A stretch of DNA of 64,000 nucleotides from Bathynomus jamesi (GCA_023014485.1 JAJOZX010000088.1:860001-924000); one strand, 5' to 3'; positions 22,468 through 34,671 are shown, numbered from the stretch's first letter. Translations and numbers: made by a program. Notes: generated by a model from the sequence alone, not told the origin.

Positions 22468-23182
22468 TCACAGAACGTGCTCAATATGTCCACCATTGTT
22501 TTCAATACACAAATTTAGACGTGATACCCAGTCAGCAAGCACACGGTGAATGATGTCAGGAGTAATGGTGTTACATGCCCCAATAATGCGCTGCCGCAAA
22601 TGTTCAACACTCCTAATTTTCTCTGCGTATACCAGCGCTTTCAAGTGGCCCCAGAGATAAAAATCTAGTGGCGTGAGATCCGGGCTTCTAGCTGGCCATT
22701 CCACAGGCCCTCGACGTCCTATCCAATGACCAGGGAATTGTTGGTACAGGTATTCCCTTACTTGGGTGCTGTAATGTGAAGGAGCGCCGTCTTGCTGGAA
22801 CCATGTTGGGAAATTTCCTTCTTCGTTCAAGACACTGGGAAATGCTTCTTCCTTGAGCATACGTAGGTAGGTGCCTCCAGTGACATGTTCATCGAAAAAG
22901 AGGGGGGCCTATGATGCGATCTTTCCAAATGCCACACCATACCATCACCCGAGATGCACCTTCTTCCTTTGAAGAGGTATACCAGTGAGGGTTGTTTTGA
23001 GACCAGTAGTGGGTGTTCTGTCGATTTATCTCACCATTTCCATAAAAAACAGCCTCGTCACTGAACAGAATGGTGGACGGGAAATTGGCATCCCCAGCAT
23101 GAGAAAAATCTGAATTATGGTTTGTAGAAGAAATAGAAAAATATGAATTTCTCCTATGATGCCGGACTTATGGGACACCCTG
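22468..23182 (-). mobile_element. DD41D mariner remnant, internally deleted
   Basis: On the minus strand the element starts with CAGGGTGTCCCATAAGTCCG at 23182, next to (TA)n. The transposase N-terminus is gone. The catalytic half remains, with FSDEAVF near 23059, FQQDGAPSHY, and RSPDLTPLDFYLWG with 41 residues between the second and third Asp. The frame ends at 22468 with GGHIEHVL. Several frameshifts occur between 22860 and 23060. The other terminal repeat was not found, so the far end is probably truncated. Confidence 0.8.
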
Positions 23183-23194
23183 TATATATATATA

Positions 23195-23227
<33 letters not shown>

Positions 23228-23230
<3 letters not shown>

Positions 23231-24491
23231 AAAAAGTGAACAATGAACAATTCCTACACCATCATTATATGAATTCATTGTCCATTTTTACATAAGAACC
23301 AAAATCGCTTAACGCAAGTTTGGATAATAATTTTACTTGTAGCTTCCTATTTTTGTTCATATCACAACCCTACGATCTACCCTTTCTATGGTTTAGTCGT
23401 ATCCATCATCCATTTTCCATTTGTTATAAAAGTTATTATAATTAATTATGAATTGTCTTGCATCTCATCCCCGCCCCCATACGTCCATATTTTAGCTTGA
23501 CCATTATCGTATGTAATTTTTATTAAATAATCATCTGTACTCGTGTCAGTCATGAAATGCAAAAAACTTTCGCAGTTCGTTCGGGAACGCGAAAAAACGT
23601 TCTCGTATTATTTTTTTCATTTTTATATTTTTATTTGACCTCCCGAGATGAACTCAAAAATGCTGAGATTAAGTTATCAGAAATTCCGCTCATCACAGCA
23701 TAATTTGAACGCTTCTAAGATAAAAAAGGTCTCCTTTCGCTCTGATTCGAATTTATAACATTATAGCATATTATTTCGTAAAATAAATTATCCCGTAAGT
23801 GCCATGTACTTTGTATTATATTTCTAACATCTTAATTGTCTATTAATATGAAACACTGTAAAAACAAGACAAAGTTATAGTAACTGTTTAATTGTAATTA
23901 ACTGTAATACTTTAAATTAACAATAACTTGTAATGTACTTTAATGAAAACTGTAATGAACAATAACTTGTAATGTACTTCAGTGAAACTAATTAAATGTA
24001 ATGATTTAATTTATAATGTAAGAATGTACTTTAATGGAATTGTAATTAAAACAATAATAAGTGAATATGAATTAATTGGTAGTTGTAATCCATAATTGTA
24101 ATCGTAATTGTAATGAACCAAAATTAATACGTACTCAGTCATGTACTCAAAATTGTGCTTATGGCTATTACGAAATGATATTGCCGTCAAAAATGTAGAA
24201 TCGGCGATACTGTTATTTTTATATTTTTTATTCTTTTTAGTTGAAATCATGTGTTTAAAAAGGGGGGAAATTTAACCATCAATTGTCTCCCCCAAACATT
24301 AGACTATATTATGCATGTACTCGTAAAATTAGGACAATCTTCAGATTAGCGCTTCGATTAGAGACTTCATTATTAGACTTCATTTATTGCACTTCGTCAT
24401 TGGACTTCATCAGAGAACTTCATTACGAGACTCTTCTTTGGACTGCAGCCTCGCTGCGGGGGAGGGGGCAGAGGCCCCTTGCCCCTTAACA
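23228..24491 (+). repeat. LARD-B 5' LTR with internal deletion
   Basis: Matches the right LTR from TGTAAAAAG to about 24357, then degenerates. It ends at CCCCTTAACA near 24491, where the right LTR has about 330 further bases. The loss probably joined CCCTTG...CC to the terminal TTAACA. The small ORF at 24011-24250 recurs unchanged in the other LTR and is not a gene. Confidence 0.7.
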
Positions 24492-24499
24492 AGAACGCC

Positions 24500-24930
24500 T
24501 CGTCTATACGGGACACCCCAGACCCAGCCAGGATAAGAAGAAGAAGAAGATAAGAAGAGGATTCTAAAAAGTGGAGACCCTATAGCCAGGATAAACACAT
24601 AGAAGAAGAGGATCTTAACAACTGGAGACCCTTTACCAGGATCTTAAGAAGATTATTTTAACCAGAAGATTTTAACCAGAAGATGTTTAACAAGAAGTTG
24701 TTTAACAAGAAGATTTTTAAGAAGAGGCCACTCTTTGGCCAAGATAGAAATTACCCTGCATCAGGATAATAAGAAGATTACTTTAAGAAGATTTTTAAGA
24801 AGAGGCCACTCTTTGGCCAAGATAGAAATTACCCTGCACCAGGATAACAAGATTATTTTAAGAAGATGATTTTAAGAAGAGGCCACTCTTTGGCCAAGAA
24901 TAGAAATTACCCTGCATCAGGATAAAACCA
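24500..24930 (+). repeat. Tandem copies of the primer-site region in LARD-B
   Basis: TGGAGACCCTATAGCCAGGAT (near 24571) and CTGGAGACCCTTTACCAGGAT (near 24622) resemble the single primer-binding-like site of LARD-A. A weaker copy lies near 24519. They are followed by three units of GAGGCCACTCTTTGGCCAAG with a CCCTGCA(T/C)CAGGATAA tail at about 24725-24925. AAGAAGA runs link the units. Confidence 0.6.
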
Positions 24931-26369
24931 GTCGACCGGCGTGTCACGACTTCTAGTTCTTAACATCCACCCTTGAAACGGTGTGTCACGACTCCAAGTT
25001 CTTCACGCCTAGTTTTCATCTAGGAACAAGTAGCCAGCAAGACGTCTTCAGGACACGTCTCTAAGGATTTCGCCGTAGGAATCTTGTTAAGTAAGAGTTG
25101 TTTTTTTTAAGAAATTTATAAACACTTGAAAAAAAAAATCAGTACTATTAACAGTTAATATTTAGTATGGAGCCAGAATTTAACACAAAACACAGTGAAC
25201 ACTTCAGACACCAGTGATACACTTTTTTTTATTGAAACAGTAATTGTAAAAGAGAGTTAATTGTAAAAGAGAGTTAATTGTAAAAGAAGTTAATTGTAAA
25301 AGAAGTTAAATGTAACAGAAGTTAATTGTAACAGAAGTTAATTGTAACAGAGTTAATTATTTTCAAGAGAGTTATTTTCAGAGTTATTTTCACTGTTATA
25401 TTCAGTATAGAATAATTTTATTTTATGTATCAAACATAATAGTATCGTACCTTCGTGACATTAGAGTGAAATATTGTTTACATTTTTTTTATTTTTTTGT
25501 TTGCAAATTTTTTTTCAATTACTGAATTGAATTGACTTGCAAATTAAGAGAGAGAGAGTTAAAAGTAAGATAATTAATTTCAGAGAGAATTAATTTCAGA
25601 GAGTTAATTTCACTGTTATATTCAGTATAGAATAATTTTATTTTATGTACCTTCCCGTACATTAGAATGAAATGTTTACATTTTTTTATTTTTTTTGTTT
25701 GCAAATTTTTTTTCAATTACTGAATTGAATTGACTTGCAAATTAAGAGAGAGAGAGTTTACAGAGAGATTTAGAGAGATACTTGACAAGCGTTCAAGTTA
25801 GACAGTTAAGTTTCAAGAATACTTGATAAGAGTTCAAGTTACAGTTTCAAGATACTACTTGATAAGAGTTCAAGTCAGTAGTTTCATTTTCAGTTTCAAG
25901 ATACTACTTGATAGAGTTCAAGTCAGAGAGTTTTATTTGAAGTCAGACAGTTTTAGCTCAAGTCAGAGTTTTACTTGAAGTCAGAGAGATTTATTTCAAT
26001 TCAGAGAGATTTATTTCAAGTCATTTTTATTCCGAATCCCAAGTCATTTTTATTCCGAGTCCCAAGTTAGTTTTCAATGCAGTCAATTGAATTCAACTTT
26101 TCCTTTGTAATTTAAGAAAATGTAATTTAAGAATTTAATTCAACCTTTTTTGTTTGTTTGAAAGACGGAAATTCACTGATTTGTCTTTCCCTTTTCATGC
26201 ATTATGTATATAAATATATAGTTATGTAATTCATTAATTGCCACAAAACCGTTTTTACAATTGTTTGTAACGATTTTGGTAATTATTGTAGTGTATATGA
26301 GGAACATGCCGTCCCTCCGTTTTATTTCAACTTTTTTTTAGTTTTTGTTCTAAGTAGTGTAACAAGCAA

Positions 26370-26410
<41 letters not shown>

Positions 26411-27630
26411 CAGCAGCAAAGTGCTTACGAAAAACTTATTGTCAATTTCAGACTTATATCCCCCGCTTAGTCACTCAATTCCCCCGAATGTAGTACTCCA
26501 AACTTTGTTTTTTTATTTTTATTTTTATTTTAACCCCCCCAACCCCAGTTGAACTATGTCAACCAGAGAAATGGTTCAACCATGGTTAATTCCTCTTTGG
26601 TACGATGGCTCAATTTATGTTAAGTTGTGTTCTTTTTATTTTTAACTCTTTGATGACCATTATACATTTCTTTGAACTTAAAAGTTAAAGTTTTATTGTG
26701 TTTTACAATTAGATATTAGTAACTATAGTCACTTAAATGATCCACTTTTGGGTTAATTTTCCGACAACTAAACGATACCTGTAATTTAGCATTTTATAAT
26801 AATAATAATAATAACAATAACAATAATTGACTTAAACTTAAAAAATTTCATAACCCATCTTAAATTACTATACATCATTTTTAAACTTTGTTAATTCAAA
26901 AAAAAAACCTTCAAAATCCCTACACATTTGACCACAGGTCTATACATCATCCACTACGTAATTCGATTTGTACCTACAACAGTCAATAAAAATGCATGCA
27001 CACTATATATACTATATATACAAACCTCATACTCAAATCATTGAATATCACAATAAAACTATTTCATTACGTAAGTGCCAACTATGCGATTTAGTCTTAA
27101 TCATTTTTGCATTCATGCATTCATGCATTTTTGCATTCATGCATTTATACAGTTAATTTAACAATCCTATCAGCTATATCTGTCTCTCGAAATTATCAGC
27201 TACACCCTTTATACCTAGTACACAAAAATACACACTAGACCACAGGTCTATACATCATCCATTACGTAATTCTATTTTTTACCTACAATAGTCAATAAAA
27301 ATTAGCTTATAGATTGTGCGATTTACGTTTTTCCATTTTTATCTACTCTATTCATTATGTACGTAATTTTTCCCACAGAAAAATAAAATTTTGTAAAAAA
27401 ATTTAACAATATTATTGTTTGTCTAACTTAATTGTTTGTCTAAATTAACGTACTAATCCTTTTATTCTGTTTGTATAAAAGTAGTTTTAATCTGATTTTT
27501 TTTAATATTTTGTAAGCAAGTGTCATTTTAAAAATTTGATTACTCTGCATTGTACTCGACCACGCGAAATCGTTCTGTATAAAATTTTTATTGTATTAAT
27601 GGTACCCTATTAAATTATTGTATAAATATC
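24931..27630. other. Non-coding internal region of LARD-B
   Basis: Contains tandem GTTAATTGTAACAGAA-like units (25255-25350), repeats of TTCAAGT(C/T)AGA and CTTGATA(A)GAGTTCAAGT (25770-25990), a 39-nt A run at 26371-26409, (AAT)n near 26800 and an ATGCATTC array at 27108-27148. No ORF longer than 65 codons and no retroelement motif is present. It corresponds to the reverse complement of the LARD-A interior. Confidence 0.65.
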
Positions 27631-27635
27631 ATTTT

Positions 27636-27652
27636 TTAAAAGGGGAGAGTAA
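27636..27652 (+). other. Polypurine tract of LARD-B
   Basis: AAAAGGGGAGAGTAA lies directly before the TG of the right LTR. It fixes the element's sense strand as plus. Confidence 0.7.
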
Positions 27653-29247
27653 TGTAAAAAGTGAACAATGAACAATTCCTACACCATCATTATATGAATT
27701 CATTGTCCATTTTTACATAAGAACCAAAATCGCTTAACGCAAGTTTGGATAATAATTTTACTTGTAGCTTCCTATTTTTGTTCATATCACAACCCTACGA
27801 TCTACCCTTTCTATGGTTTAGTCGTATCCATCATCCATTTTCCATTTGTTATAAAAGTTATTATAATTAATTATGAATTGTCTTGCATCTCATCCCCGCC
27901 CCCATACGTCCATATTTTAGCTTGACCATTATCGTATGTAATTTTTATTAAATAATCATCTGTACTCGTGTCAGTCATGAAATGCAAAAAACTTTCGCAG
28001 TTCGTTCGGGAACGCGAAAAAACGTTCTCGTATTATTTTTTTCATTTTTATATTTTTATTTGACCTCCCGAGATGAACTCAAAAATGCTGAGATTAAGTT
28101 ATCAGAAATTCCGCTCATCACAGCATAATTTGAACGCTTCTAAGATAAAAAAGGTCTCCTTTCGCTCTGATTCGAATTTATAACATTATAGCATATTATT
28201 TCGTAAAATAAATTATCCCGTAAGTGCCATGTACTTTGTATTATATTTCTAACATCTTAATTGTCTATTAATATGAAACACTGTAAAAACAAGACAAAGT
28301 TATAGTAACTGTTTAATTGTAATTAACTGTAATACTTTAAATTAACAATAACTTGTAATGTACTTTAATGAAAACTGTAATGAACAATAACTTGTAATGT
28401 ACTTCAGTGAAACTAATTAAATGTAATGATTTAATTTATAATGTAAGAATGTACTTTAATGGAATTGTAATTAAAACAATAATAAGTGAATATGAATTAA
28501 TTGGTAGTTGTAATCCATAATTGTAATCGTAATTGTAATGAACCAAAATTAATACGTACTCAGTCATGTACTCAAAATTGTGCTTATGGCTATTACGAAA
28601 TGATATTGCCGTCAAAAATGTAGAATCGGCGATACTGTTATTTTTATATTTTTTATTCTTTTTAGTTGAAATCATGTGTTTAAAAAGGGGGGAAATTTAA
28701 CCTTCAATTGTCTCCCCCAAACATTAGACTATATTATGCATGTACTCGTAAAATTAGGACAATCTTCAGATTAGCGCTTCGATTAGAGACTTCATTATTT
28801 GACTTCATTTATTGCAGTTCTGCATTAGACTTCTGATTAGCACTTCATCGTTGTACTTCAGGTTAGCACCTCATTAGGAGGGGGCAGAGGCCCCTTGCCT
28901 CCTTAATGTATTTTTAGATTCCGGCCTGAGCCATGGTCGAAAGAGGTCGAACCTCTACCCCTTGTAATTCAGAGTACCAACTGTAATTTTTAAGAAGTAA
29001 ACCACATTTTAAGAAGTTTTTATCTTTTTCCTTCGAGCCGTGCTCTCTGCAGGAACTCAGTCAGTAAGTCGACAAGTTATAAAAGAAAAGTCGATAATTA
29101 TAAAAAGAGAAGAATTAATAAGCGAGAGAAAAGAATTAGAAAGAATTATAGAAAAGTATAAAGAAGAAACATCCGTTGCTTGCCTCCGAACCAGAACCCC
29201 CCCCGTCGAATCCGAACCGACTCAGGGCCATAAAGGGGGGGTTAACA
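27653..29247 (+). repeat. LARD-B 3' LTR, complete (1595 bp)
   Basis: Runs from TGTAAAAAGTG to GGGGGGGTTAACA. Its last 350 bp hold the segment missing from the left copy, including TTCCGGCCTGAGCCATGGTC, which also occurs reverse-complemented in the LARD-A LTRs. Confidence 0.8.
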
Positions 29248-29864
29248 TATATATATAATGAGCAGCTGTCGCTACGACTTAGAAGTTTATTTCAACTGCC
29301 GATATGCATTGTGAAGAAGAGTTCACAGTTGAAAAGCTCGGATCGGTAAGAATAAACCCTCGATTGGAAAGGAGTGTTTATAAATTTGAATTTAATAATG
29401 ATGATGTGGCTAATGACGTACTCTTTGTGCGCGCTTTGGATTGTATTCTCTCCGTGTTTAAAGATAATTTGCCAATCAATTGTAAGGTAGGCACAAAAAT
29501 AGTATTGAACATATGAAGGCCCTTTACATCGAGTATAGGCACCCGCACACCTTGAGTGGTGAAATGCTGCTAAATCGTATTTATTGTATAGTATAAAGCA
29601 ACAATGATGTCACTGTAGATTCTCACATGTGAGTTTAGTATTTCAGTTAAGCGCAGTAGAACATAATATATACATAGATTTCTCCTGTACTATTATTATT
29701 TTGATGTTTATATATTAATTTTTGAATGTATATTTATTTTCTATATATTTGTTAAAACTTTATTATTATTATTATTTAATATAAATGTGTATAGAGATTT
29801 CTCCTGTAATAATTTTATTATTTAAGATTTTATATATATATATAATTATATATATATATATATA
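29248..29864. other. Short flank between LARD-B and the DD37D element
   Basis: Holds an open frame at 29304-29516 (70 codons, MHCEEEFTVEKLGSVRINP...) with no family I can name. Its layout loosely recalls the N-terminal end of a Polinton polymerase, but this is weak. From 29517 to 29864 the DNA is AT-rich and empty. Confidence 0.3.
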
Positions 29865-31469
29865 CCGGGTGGACGAAAAAACCTGGACACTTTTGTTTTT
29901 CCTACAAATTTCAAACTAGTGAAGCTAATACACCCAAATTTGTACAAGATGTAGCCAATAGCATAGTTATCATGTTCTAAAAATTTTAATGGAACTCATA
30001 TAAAACTTACCCTATTGAAATCGGTGTTGTATTGCCCCCCCATTTTCTTGAATTACGGCCAGTACTCTCCTTTTCCATTGATCTATGGGCAAGATTTTGT
30101 TTTGGGACACCATAGGCCAAACAACCTCAATTCTTTGTCTAAGTGCTTCCAGGTTTGAAAATGGTTCCCTGCGACCATGGTACACCAATGACTTCAGTTC
30201 ATTCCACACGAAGTAATCCAGAGGATTTAAGTCAGGAGAATTTGGTGGCCATTCTTCACTTTTTATGAATTCAGGAATGTTCGCCTTCAAAAATTCTTGG
30301 GTTGCCTTGGCTGAATGAGATGGTGCATTGTCTTAAACAAAAATAAAATCTTCGTTCGGGTACAAGTCTTGGCATTCTAGTAAAAGTTCTCCGAGGTGTT
30401 CAATGTAATTTTGCGAGTTCATTTTTGTTTTCTGTGGATCAGTAAAGAATAATTTGGTTTTTCCATTATAAGAAACACCACAAGATACCATTAATTTCTT
30501 GTAAAATCGTGACATTGGATGATAAAGACGGTCTGGCGGGATTTCCGATTTTGAAGTTAATGCATTGATTCGGCTGTTTTGTCGATTTGTTGATACAGTT
30601 AATGTAAAGTCGGACTCATCTTGAAAAAACATGCGTTTAATGTCTGCTAAATTAATTTTCCTGTACAAAGAATTACACCTTTCTAACCGTTTTTACACGG
30701 CTTCTTTTGTTATTCTGGGGGCACTCAATTTTCAAAGGATCTGATTCCTTCATTTTTCATTATGTTTTGGATACTGTTGCGCGAAATATTTAAATTATTC
30801 GCCATTTTTCTCTGCGAAAGATGAGTACCAGAATTATTTTCCTGCAACAACGCATGCTCTTCAACGTACCTTTCGTTTTCTCGAGTCCGAGAAATACGCG
30901 GACGACCGCTGCCACGTTTTCTGTCAGTTGACCCTGATTGTCTAATTTTATTTAGTACATATTGTACTGTACTTCTTTTCCAATTTTTCCCGGAAATTCC
31001 CTAATTATTTTTCTAGCACTCTATCCCTTCTCGGCAAAACACGCCTTTATAACAGCTAAGTGTTCTTTACTTAAAACCATTACGATAGAATTTTAATTAA
31101 CACCACTAGAAAAAAAAAATAAGAAAAAACATTCCATCAGCCAACACTTCTTAAAGAAATCTAACACTGCTAGCTTACTAATTCGCCATGTGGCCACTTA
31201 TCATTGTCTTAGGTGCGCATGCGCAAACTGCTTGTTTTGTAACGAACATCTGACACATCCAAGGGCGTAGTCAGCTTCACAAAATCTCGCTGTTTGTTTC
31301 GCCAAGTTAAATTTTTTATCATTAAGAAACGGCCAAAGATAATCAACTGAGGTTTTCAGCAAATGATAACCATACTATTGGCTACATATTGAACTAATTT
31401 GGGTATATTAGCTTGACTAGTTTGAAATTTGTAGGAAAAACAAAAGTGTCCAGTTTTTTTCGTCCACCC

Positions 31470-31471
<2 letters not shown>
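29865..31471 (-). mobile_element. Full-length DD37D (maT-like) transposon
   Basis: Inverted terminal repeats CCGGGTGGACGAAAAAACC lie at both ends. The similarity continues inward for about 80 bp through CAAATTTCAAACTAGT. Both ends touch TATA. The length is 1607 bp, with one damaged transposase gene on the minus strand. A 604-bp deletion derivative of the same family is at 37652-38255. Confidence 0.88.
30012..31080 (-). pseudogene. DD37D transposase, disrupted
   Basis: Begins with ATG at 31080. The N-terminal helix-turn-helix part has RKRGSGRPRISRTRENERY near 30900, but is broken by stops and a frameshift around 30690. The catalytic part has FQDESDFTL (first Asp). A TAA stop at 30333 replaces the codon just before DNAPSHSAK (second Asp). 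SPDLNPLDYFVWNELK follows, and counting to the Asp of PLD gives 37 residues between. This spacing is that of the maT group. The C-terminus QWKRRVLAVIQENGG is intact. The enzyme is inactive. Confidence 0.85.
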
Positions 31472-31474
<3 letters not shown>

Positions 31475-31514
<40 letters not shown>

Positions 31515-31744
31515 CGGGTGGTATACCTTGTGGTAGCTGGGGGAATTCCCTTGCTTCCTTTTTTTTTGCACCCTGGGGGGAGAGGGGTGGGGGTTGGCAC
31601 CTTGCAGCAAGCTGATAAGGGGGGTTGGTACTGGGGGTCGGGGTTGGAACCTTGCAACAAGGGGGAAGGGGTTGGCTTGGGGGTGGGAGTGGGGTTGCAA
31701 CATTGATCAACATTGCATGCAATTGCGCTCTACCATTTTGAAGC
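31475..31744. other. Microsatellite and G-rich stretch
   Basis: (TA)n to 31509, then ACCGGGTGG-like sequence, T runs and a G-rich region with repeated GGGTTGG and CCTTGCA(A/G)CAAG (31570-31700). The repeated GGTTGG(A/C)ACCTTGCA units give long open frames by chance. Confidence 0.5.
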
Positions 31745-32640
31745 CATACTACTGACGCATTGTATCACTTGCAAACATTATGAAGCTAAATATATCAGAT
31801 GAACATGTAAGGTCATTTATATATAATAAAAATAATAGTGGACCCAAAACTTAGCCCTATGACACATCATGTTTGACAAGCGGCCTCGTTGAGCAAGCCA
31901 TATTTACTGATACAAAATATATATTGGATAAATAATTTTTAAACCAATCATTGATTGCTCCTCTAAAGCCGCAACAATATAATTTATTAAGTAGAAACGC
32001 CTTACTCAAATCCGTAAATAGTGATATCGTTATTTCTTTGTTCTCTTTAGCTATATTTGCATTTTCTGTAAGATTTAAAATAGCCATTTCCGTTGTTTTA
32101 TTATTACGAAAGCCATATTGATTTGGTGATAATAAATTGTAGGACTCTAAATATCGCTGCATTCTGCTGAATACAGATAATGAACACACCGGCCTGTAAT
32201 TAGTTGCTAGTGTAGGATCACTCCCTTTAAAAAGGGGTTATACAACCAATTTTTAGCATTGATGGGAGTATTCCTTTAGAAATATTTTGATTGATAATTT
32301 TAGCCAAAGTTACAGATATCGTATCTTTAACAAGTTTCAATATAGGTACAGGAATGTTATGAATGTTATCTTTTGTATTTTTTGATTTACCAATAATATT
32401 CCGGACCTCAGTAGAGGTAGCAGGAACAAAAGAAAATGAATTTAGTGGATTGCGGCACATATTCTAGAGGTGAGTGATCATTATTTAGTAACTGCGAACG
32501 AAGCTTATCCGCTATTGAAGTAAAATGAGAGTCTGCAATAGAAGTATCATCAATAATTTCTTTATTATCAACATTTAGTTTCTCTATTAAATTTTTCTTA
32601 ATTTGGTTTCCGAGAAGACTGTTTATGGTTGTCAAAGTGT
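31745..32640 (-). pseudogene. LINE reverse transcriptase fragment
   Basis: Minus-strand pieces follow the order of a non-LTR reverse transcriptase. N-terminal linker residues with STEVRNIIGKSKNTK come first (32227-32635). They are followed by LLSPNQYGFRNNKTTEMAIL and FTDLSKAFLLNKLY (31857-32189), then VLGPLLFLLYINDL and a decayed FASDT in place of the F/YADDT catalytic motif (about 31750-31850). The style fits Jockey/CR1-type LINEs. Frameshifts near 32200 and 32420 and the loss of an Asp disable it. Traces continue upstream to about 33000. Confidence 0.8.
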
Positions 32641-33166
32641 TTTTCGTGTCTCCTTTATGTTTGAAAAATTGATTATATTTTGCAATTTTTTATTATTTCA
32701 GTTAATTTGTTTCTATATTGAGTATATTGTACTTTAGGAAATTTGCTTTGTAATTGCAAATTTGAATAATTTATCTTTATTCTTTATTGAAGTGATAATT
32801 CCTGGAGTGATACATGGATTTGCAACACTTTTGGGCGAAACATTAAAAATATGGAATAAGGTGTCATAGAAGAACTGAAACATATGATCTGGGTCATTCA
32901 TAGGTTCTCCACAGTCAAATCGAGTATTTTCAACAGCCCAATAAATTTTCTTTTGTTAACCTCTGAGAGTATTTTGTAATCAATAGTTGTTTTGTCTGCA
33001 ACCTGAACAATGCTATTGTATGTTAATCAGTCAGGAGGATCAGAAACTGGCGCAGCGCTCAGGCCATCTAGTGCGACCCACTGATCTAACGTCTGTATTA
33101 TTATTATTTTTATTATTATTACAATACCATCCAGATTCAAACCTCCGTCCTTAGTGTTTTCAATTC
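32641..33166. other. Probable LINE upstream part, too decayed to read
   Basis: Short minus-strand frames suggest the region before the reverse transcriptase, but no motif can be named. (ATT)n sits at about 33100-33120. Confidence 0.35.
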
Positions 33167-33174
33167 GTTTATGG

Positions 33175-33376
33175 CAGTGATGCACAAACCCTGGCCCGCG
33201 GGCCAAATGTGTCCCCCACGGGTCTTTTCAGTGGCCCCACGGGTCTTTTAAATTCAATGAAAAAGTTAGAATATAAAAGTGACCCAATTTATGACTTAGG
33301 TGGAAAGTAAGTAGGCTAATACATTTAGTTATTTTCTTCGCTTGGCCCTCACATCAAAAAAGTTTGTGCACCACTG
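33175..33376. mobile_element. hAT MITE with perfect 8-bp duplication
   Basis: Ends are CAGTGATGCACAAACC and, inverted, CAGTGGTGCACAAACT. The 8-bp sequence GTTTATGG occurs directly outside both ends (33167-33174 and 33377-33384). It is 202 bp, non-coding, with GGCCCGCGGGCC near the left end. The duplication fits the nnnTAnnn target of Buster-type hAT elements. Confidence 0.9.
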
Positions 33377-33499
33377 GTTTATGGGGTAACGGTGCTATCC
33401 AGTGAGTTAGCATCGCAAATGAATAAGTAAAATAAATGAGAATTTAAAATAAAAAATTATACAGGTATCATACACTGAAAATAAGTAATTAGTTACATA

Positions 33500-33706
33500 C
33501 AGGGATTCCCAACCTCTTTAGGTTGACGTACCACATTGCTTTTTTAAGTACCGCACTTAAAAATGCTGAGAATTATTCATTTACGACTAATATTACTTTT
33601 TATATACATTAAAATTAAAATAATTATTAGTTAGCAAATTAAAATAGCTCCGAATACCACCGGTAGTATTCGTACCACTGCACAGTGCACAAGTTAGGAA
33701 TCTCTG
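33500..33706. mobile_element. Second small hAT-like MITE
   Basis: Ends are CAGGGATTCCCAACCT and, inverted, CAGAGATTCCTAACTT. Flanks GTTACATA and GATTACAA are only loosely alike, so any duplication has decayed. About 207 bp, non-coding. Confidence 0.7.
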
Positions 33707-34568
33707 GATTACAAAAACCAACATATGTGGTTAACCATTTGAAAACCGCTGCAAATTATCGAGTCAACCATGTGACGTTTGCAATAACTACGATAAGTTT
33801 GGTCAGTTAAATCAATCCTACGATCAACAATTTCGACTTATCAAGTATTAAACGATGTGTCTTGATTGCCGCAACCAAATATTTTATTTTTCTTTGCATA
33901 AAACCGGACTTAATTTGTGCAGTTCCATTCGCGAAACCATTAAGAAAAAGGAGAACAATTTTGCAAATGGGTTTCAGATTACTTTTCTGTGGAAGCGCCA
34001 AGCATGCAAAGGTGTGAAAAAGGAATTAATTCCAGAGTACGAAAATTCTTCCCCTTTCTTCAAGGAATCCCAACTTTCATTTTTCGTTAAATAAAAAAAA
34101 CAAGAAAAATTCGACGTAGATTTTAATTAATCACGGGGAAAATATTTTACCCTTTAATTAACAAATTAATTAAATTCTTTTAAAGATAAAAATATTTTAA
34201 ATATACCATTTTTTTTAAGGATTTTGCTGAATATTTTACCCAAATTTGAATCTAAATATGTTTAGGAAATGTATTAATTATGTAATATATTCTTTAGTTT
34301 CAAATTTGAATTCATGTTTGTGGAATTCGAAGGGAAGGGAGAATCTCTGAATGTTTCAGTAGATTACTTACTCTTGCATTTCATAGACGTGTTTCGTTCA
34401 TTTTATACACTTCATATATTATTACTCTTTGTAGGAGACACGTCGCATGGAAGAGAAGAATAATCTACTAAAATATTCAAGAGTTTTCATTTATTTTAAG
34501 TTGTATAGTGGATACAGCGCCTTCAAAAAATAAAGGATATATATATATATAATATATATATATATATA
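33707..34568. other. Unassigned interval
   Basis: Contains two overlapping open frames near 33807-34094 on opposite strands without motifs, then AT-rich DNA and (TA)n from 34540. I see no supported gene. Confidence 0.4.
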
Positions 34569-34671
34569 CAGGGTGTTTCAAGTCGACCCTATAAGAAGCG
34601 ACGAAGTATAATATGTTGTTTTATTGTTATTATTGTTTATGTACAAACTCCGCTAATTTCCATATTTTTCT
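34569..34671. mobile_element. Left end of another mariner-like element
   Basis: CAGGGTGTTTCAAGTCGACC starts at 34569 right after (TA)n, as a mariner terminal repeat would. About 100 bp follow before the nested element at 34672. The other end was not found. Confidence 0.5.

Larger units (their letters stand above)
23228..29247 (+). mobile_element. LARD-B: second large non-coding LTR retrotransposon
   Basis: LTR copies at 23228 and 27653 both start TGTAAAAAGTGAACAATGAA, and the right one ends GGTTAACA at 29247. They look identical by eye over about 1.1 kb and then differ by deletion. The purine tract AAAAGGGGAGAGTAA lies before the right LTR, so the sense is plus, opposite to LARD-A. The internal region has no gag or pol. 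Both outer ends touch TATAT, consistent with a 4-5 bp duplication in (TA)n that cannot be proven there. LTR and internal landmarks match LARD-A at lower identity, so the two are related subfamilies. Confidence 0.8.

Noticed and set aside
24011..24250. 79-codon ORF identical to one at 28436-28675
   Set aside because: Both lie in the two LTRs of LARD-B, on the antisense strand, and have no motif. The identity reflects LTR duplication.
31356..31722. Overlapping ORFs of about 100 codons with YIYIYI and proline-rich parts
   Set aside because: They are translations of (TA)n and a G-rich repeat.
33807..34094. Two opposite-strand ORFs of 64 and 79 codons
   Set aside because: Neither has a recognisable domain. 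Overlap on both strands points to chance.
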